A stretch of DNA of 64,000 bases from Arthrobacter sp. ISL-48. Lineage in GTDB: Bacteria > Actinomycetota > Actinomycetes > Actinomycetales > Micrococcaceae. Of this stretch, positions 62,388 to 64,000 are shown in pieces (the first letter of the stretch is position 1; the number at the start of each line of letters is the position of its first letter). Location of the stretch: contig NZ_JAGGPL010000003.1 in the NCBI RefSeq assembly GCF_018613805.1, positions 1 to 64,000 on the forward strand. The letters are read 5' to 3'. The notes under the pieces are model-generated. The model saw only the letters and a list, made by a program, of their open reading frames with translations. It was not told the DNA's origin and searched no databases. Made by a program: the position numbers and the translations under genes.

Positions 62388-63452
62388 ATGAGCAGCGAAA
62401 CTGCCGCCAACGAAGCCACAGCAGCACCCGAAGCCGGTGTTGCCGCCAACGGGTTGCAGCCGGTGGGAGCGGCCCGGCGCCGGGGACCTTTCCGCGAAGG
62501 GGAGCGGGTCCAGTTGACCGACGAACGCGGCCGCATGAACACCATCACCCTGGAGAGCGGCGGCGCCTTCCACACCCACCGTGGCTTCCTGAACCACGAT
62601 GAGATCATCGGCAAGGTCGACGGCTCCGTTGTAGTGAACAACGTCGGCCAGCAGTACCAGACCCTCCGCCCGCTCCTTTCTGATTTTGTCCTGTCCATGC
62701 CCCGCGGCGCTGCCGTGGTCTATCCGAAGGACGCCGGCCAGATCGTCACGATGGCCGACATCTTCCCCGGTGCAAGGGTGGTGGAGGCAGGGGTGGGTTC
62801 CGGCGCGCTGTCCATTTCGCTGCTGCGGGCCGTAGGGGACAACGGATACCTCCACTCTTTTGAGCGCCGCGAGGAATTCGCGGACATTGCGCGGGGAAAT
62901 GTTGAAACCATCTTCGGCGGCCCGCACCCGGCCTGGAAGGTCTCTTTGGGTGACTTCCAGGAGGAAGTGGTCCGCAGCGAGGCGCCCGGTTCCGTTGACC
63001 GCGTGGTGCTGGACATGCTGGCGCCCTGGGAATGCCTCGACGCCGTCGCCACGGTGCTCGCCCCCGGTGGCGTGTGGATCAATTACGTAGCCACTGTCAC
63101 CCAGCTGTCCCGGACCGCGGAAGCCATCCGGGCGGACGGCCGGTTCACCGAACCTGACGCGTGGGAGTCGATGGTCCGCGGCTGGCATCTGGAGGGCCTG
63201 GCCGTCCGCCCCGATCACCGCATGGTGGCCCACACCGGCTTCCTGCTGGTCACCCGCCGGCTTGCCGACGGCGTCACGGGGATCTCGGTCAAACGGCGTC
63301 CCTCGAAAACGGACTTCAACGAAGCGGACGTCAACGCCTGGACGCCCGGAGCAGTGGGGGAGCGGCTGGTGTCGGACAAGAAACTGCGGCGTGCTGCCCG
63401 GGACGCCATTGCCGGCACCAACGTCAAGGACGAGCCGGAGATCACGAACTAG
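62388..63452 (+). CDS. trmI: tRNA (adenine-N1)-methyltransferase TrmI
   Basis: TrmI methylates A58 (m1A58) of tRNAs. The 354-residue protein has a RNA-binding N-terminal part (about 30-100, RRRGPFREGERVQLTDERGR) and a Rossmann methyltransferase with the SAM motif EAGVGSGALSISLLRAV (about 132), RREEFADIARGNVE and VLDMLAPWEC. ATG at 62388 with GAGCGAGG upstream. In actinobacteria trmI is almost always next to the proteasome genes, as here: arc follows by about 80 bp. Confidence 0.95.
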   Translation: MSSETAANEATAAPEAGVAANGLQPVGAARRRGPFREGERVQLTDERGRMNTITLESGGAFHTHRGFLNHDEIIGKVDGSVVVNNVGQQYQTLRPLLSDFVLSMPRGAAVVYPKDAGQIVTMADIFPGARVVEAGVGSGALSISLLRAVGDNGYLHSFERREEFADIARGNVETIFGGPHPAWKVSLGDFQEEVVRSEAPGSVDRVVLDMLAPWECLDAVATVLAPGGVWINYVATVTQLSRTAEAIRADGRFTEPDAWESMVRGWHLEGLAVRPDHRMVAHTGFLLVTRRLADGVTGISVKRRPSKTDFNEADVNAWTPGAVGERLVSDKKLRRAARDAIAGTNVKDEPEITN

Positions 63453-63534
63453 TCCACATTTCGGGAGTCTTCAGCTGTACCTGCCAACTTGGGGCTAAGG
63501 TCTTAAGAAGAGCGCAGGAAGGGGCTGATGCATC

Positions 63535-64000
63535 ATGGAGACGCCGAACCAGGACTCCGGACGCACACCGGCAGAGCAGTCTGCCGCCAACGATCTGTCC
63601 GTAGCGGACCGGCAGGTGAACATCCTGCGGGACAAACTCAGGCACATTGACCGCCAATTGGCAGCCGCGACCCAGAACAACGCCAAGCTGGTCAGCATGC
63701 TGGAAACCGCTAAAGCCGAGATCCTTCGGCTGAAAAACGCGCTTGACCAGGAGGGACAGCCGCCCTACAGCTTCGGCACGATCGTGCAGCTCAACCCCAA
63801 GCGCCAGCCGTCAGCCGGCAGCAGCGGGCAGGCGGCCACCGAGGAATCAGCGGACATCTTCAACGCCGGCCGGAAGATGCGCGTGGGGATCAGCCCCCTG
63901 GTCAACATCACCCAGCTGGCAGTCGGCCAGGAAGTGCTGCTGAACGAGGCCCTGCTGATCGTTGCCGGCCTCGGATACGAACGGGCCGGTGAGCTGGCTA
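63535..64000 (+). CDS. arc: proteasome-associated ATPase ARC/Mpa, N-terminal part (cut by window end)
   Basis: The first 155 residues are present. A coiled coil (about 22-75, [20 protein letters not shown] and [14 protein letters not shown]) recruits pupylated substrates. The interdomain OB region follows: [12 protein letters not shown], then [21 protein letters not shown]. The AAA+ ATPase domain lies beyond the window. AGGAAGGGG precedes the ATG. ARC unfolds Pup-tagged proteins for the 20S proteasome; dop and prcBA would be expected downstream. Confidence 0.94.
   Translation, partial: METPNQDSGRTPAEQSAANDLSVADRQVNILRDKLRHIDRQLAAATQNNAKLVSMLETAKAEILRLKNALDQEGQPPYSFGTIVQLNPKRQPSAGSSGQAATEESADIFNAGRKMRVGISPLVNITQLAVGQEVLLNEALLIVAGLGYERAGELA

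Overview
The window is high-GC chromosomal DNA from an actinobacterium of the Micrococcaceae, most likely Arthrobacter, Pseudarthrobacter or Paenarthrobacter. The clues are mycothiol synthesis (mshC), an ARC/Mpa proteasomal ATPase, a SufR-led suf operon, a BioYMN biotin transporter, actinobacteria-typical DUF3099, DUF4193 and DUF5703 proteins, and frequent GTG starts. No phage, plasmid, insertion sequence or CRISPR locus is visible. This is core chromosome with tightly packed genes.

Layout. 1-5 kb: the first codons of tkt (minus), ctaB, an unusual pair of inverted 32-bp tandem repeat arrays, ctaA and an ABC-2 exporter. 4.8-10 kb: iron-sulfur cluster assembly (sufR-sufB-sufD-Rieske protein-sufC-sufT) ending in a strong hairpin. 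10-15 kb: a zinc metallopeptidase, an acyl-CoA synthetase/thiolase pair, and an ECF sigma factor with a membrane partner. 15-27 kb: the biotin ECF transporter, an ABC-F protein, SURF1 and neighbours, fabG and a FabL-like reductase, serB, an ABC ATPase, a TSUP transporter, an rRNA/tRNA methyltransferase, ribosomal protein L31 type B and a lipoate ligase. 28-39.5 kb: aminopeptidase N, a YeiH transporter, a three-gene ATP-grasp/alpha-E/transglutaminase operon, a zinc-finger SDR, and glgC/glgA for glycogen. 39.6-46.2 kb: a TetR-controlled fatty-acid module (acyl-CoA oxidase-like protein, thiolase, FabG4-like reductase, MaoC dehydratase) with a perfect palindromic operator. 46.2-56 kb: FUSC transporter, serine hydrolase, glutathionyl-hydroquinone reductase-like protein, M50 protease, YqeY, RNase Z, a decayed DUF805 gene, tRNA-Leu(GAG), M20 peptidase and an acyl-CoA dehydrogenase. 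56-64 kb: aldo/keto reductase, uppP-mshC, PAC2, HAD phosphatase, a site-2-type protease, trmI and the start of arc.

Themes. Respiration (heme A synthesis, SURF1) and Fe-S assembly sit together in an order resembling the M. tuberculosis tkt-ctaB-ctaA-ABC-suf region. Many monocistronic genes have a TANNNT hexamer 6-8 nt before the start codon and no Shine-Dalgarno, which suggests widespread leaderless transcription. The best candidates for new biology are the ATP-grasp/alpha-E/transglutaminase operon, the inverted repeat arrays between ctaB and ctaA, and several enzymes whose catalytic residues differ from their families. All functions are inferred by reading the sequence; no database search was run.
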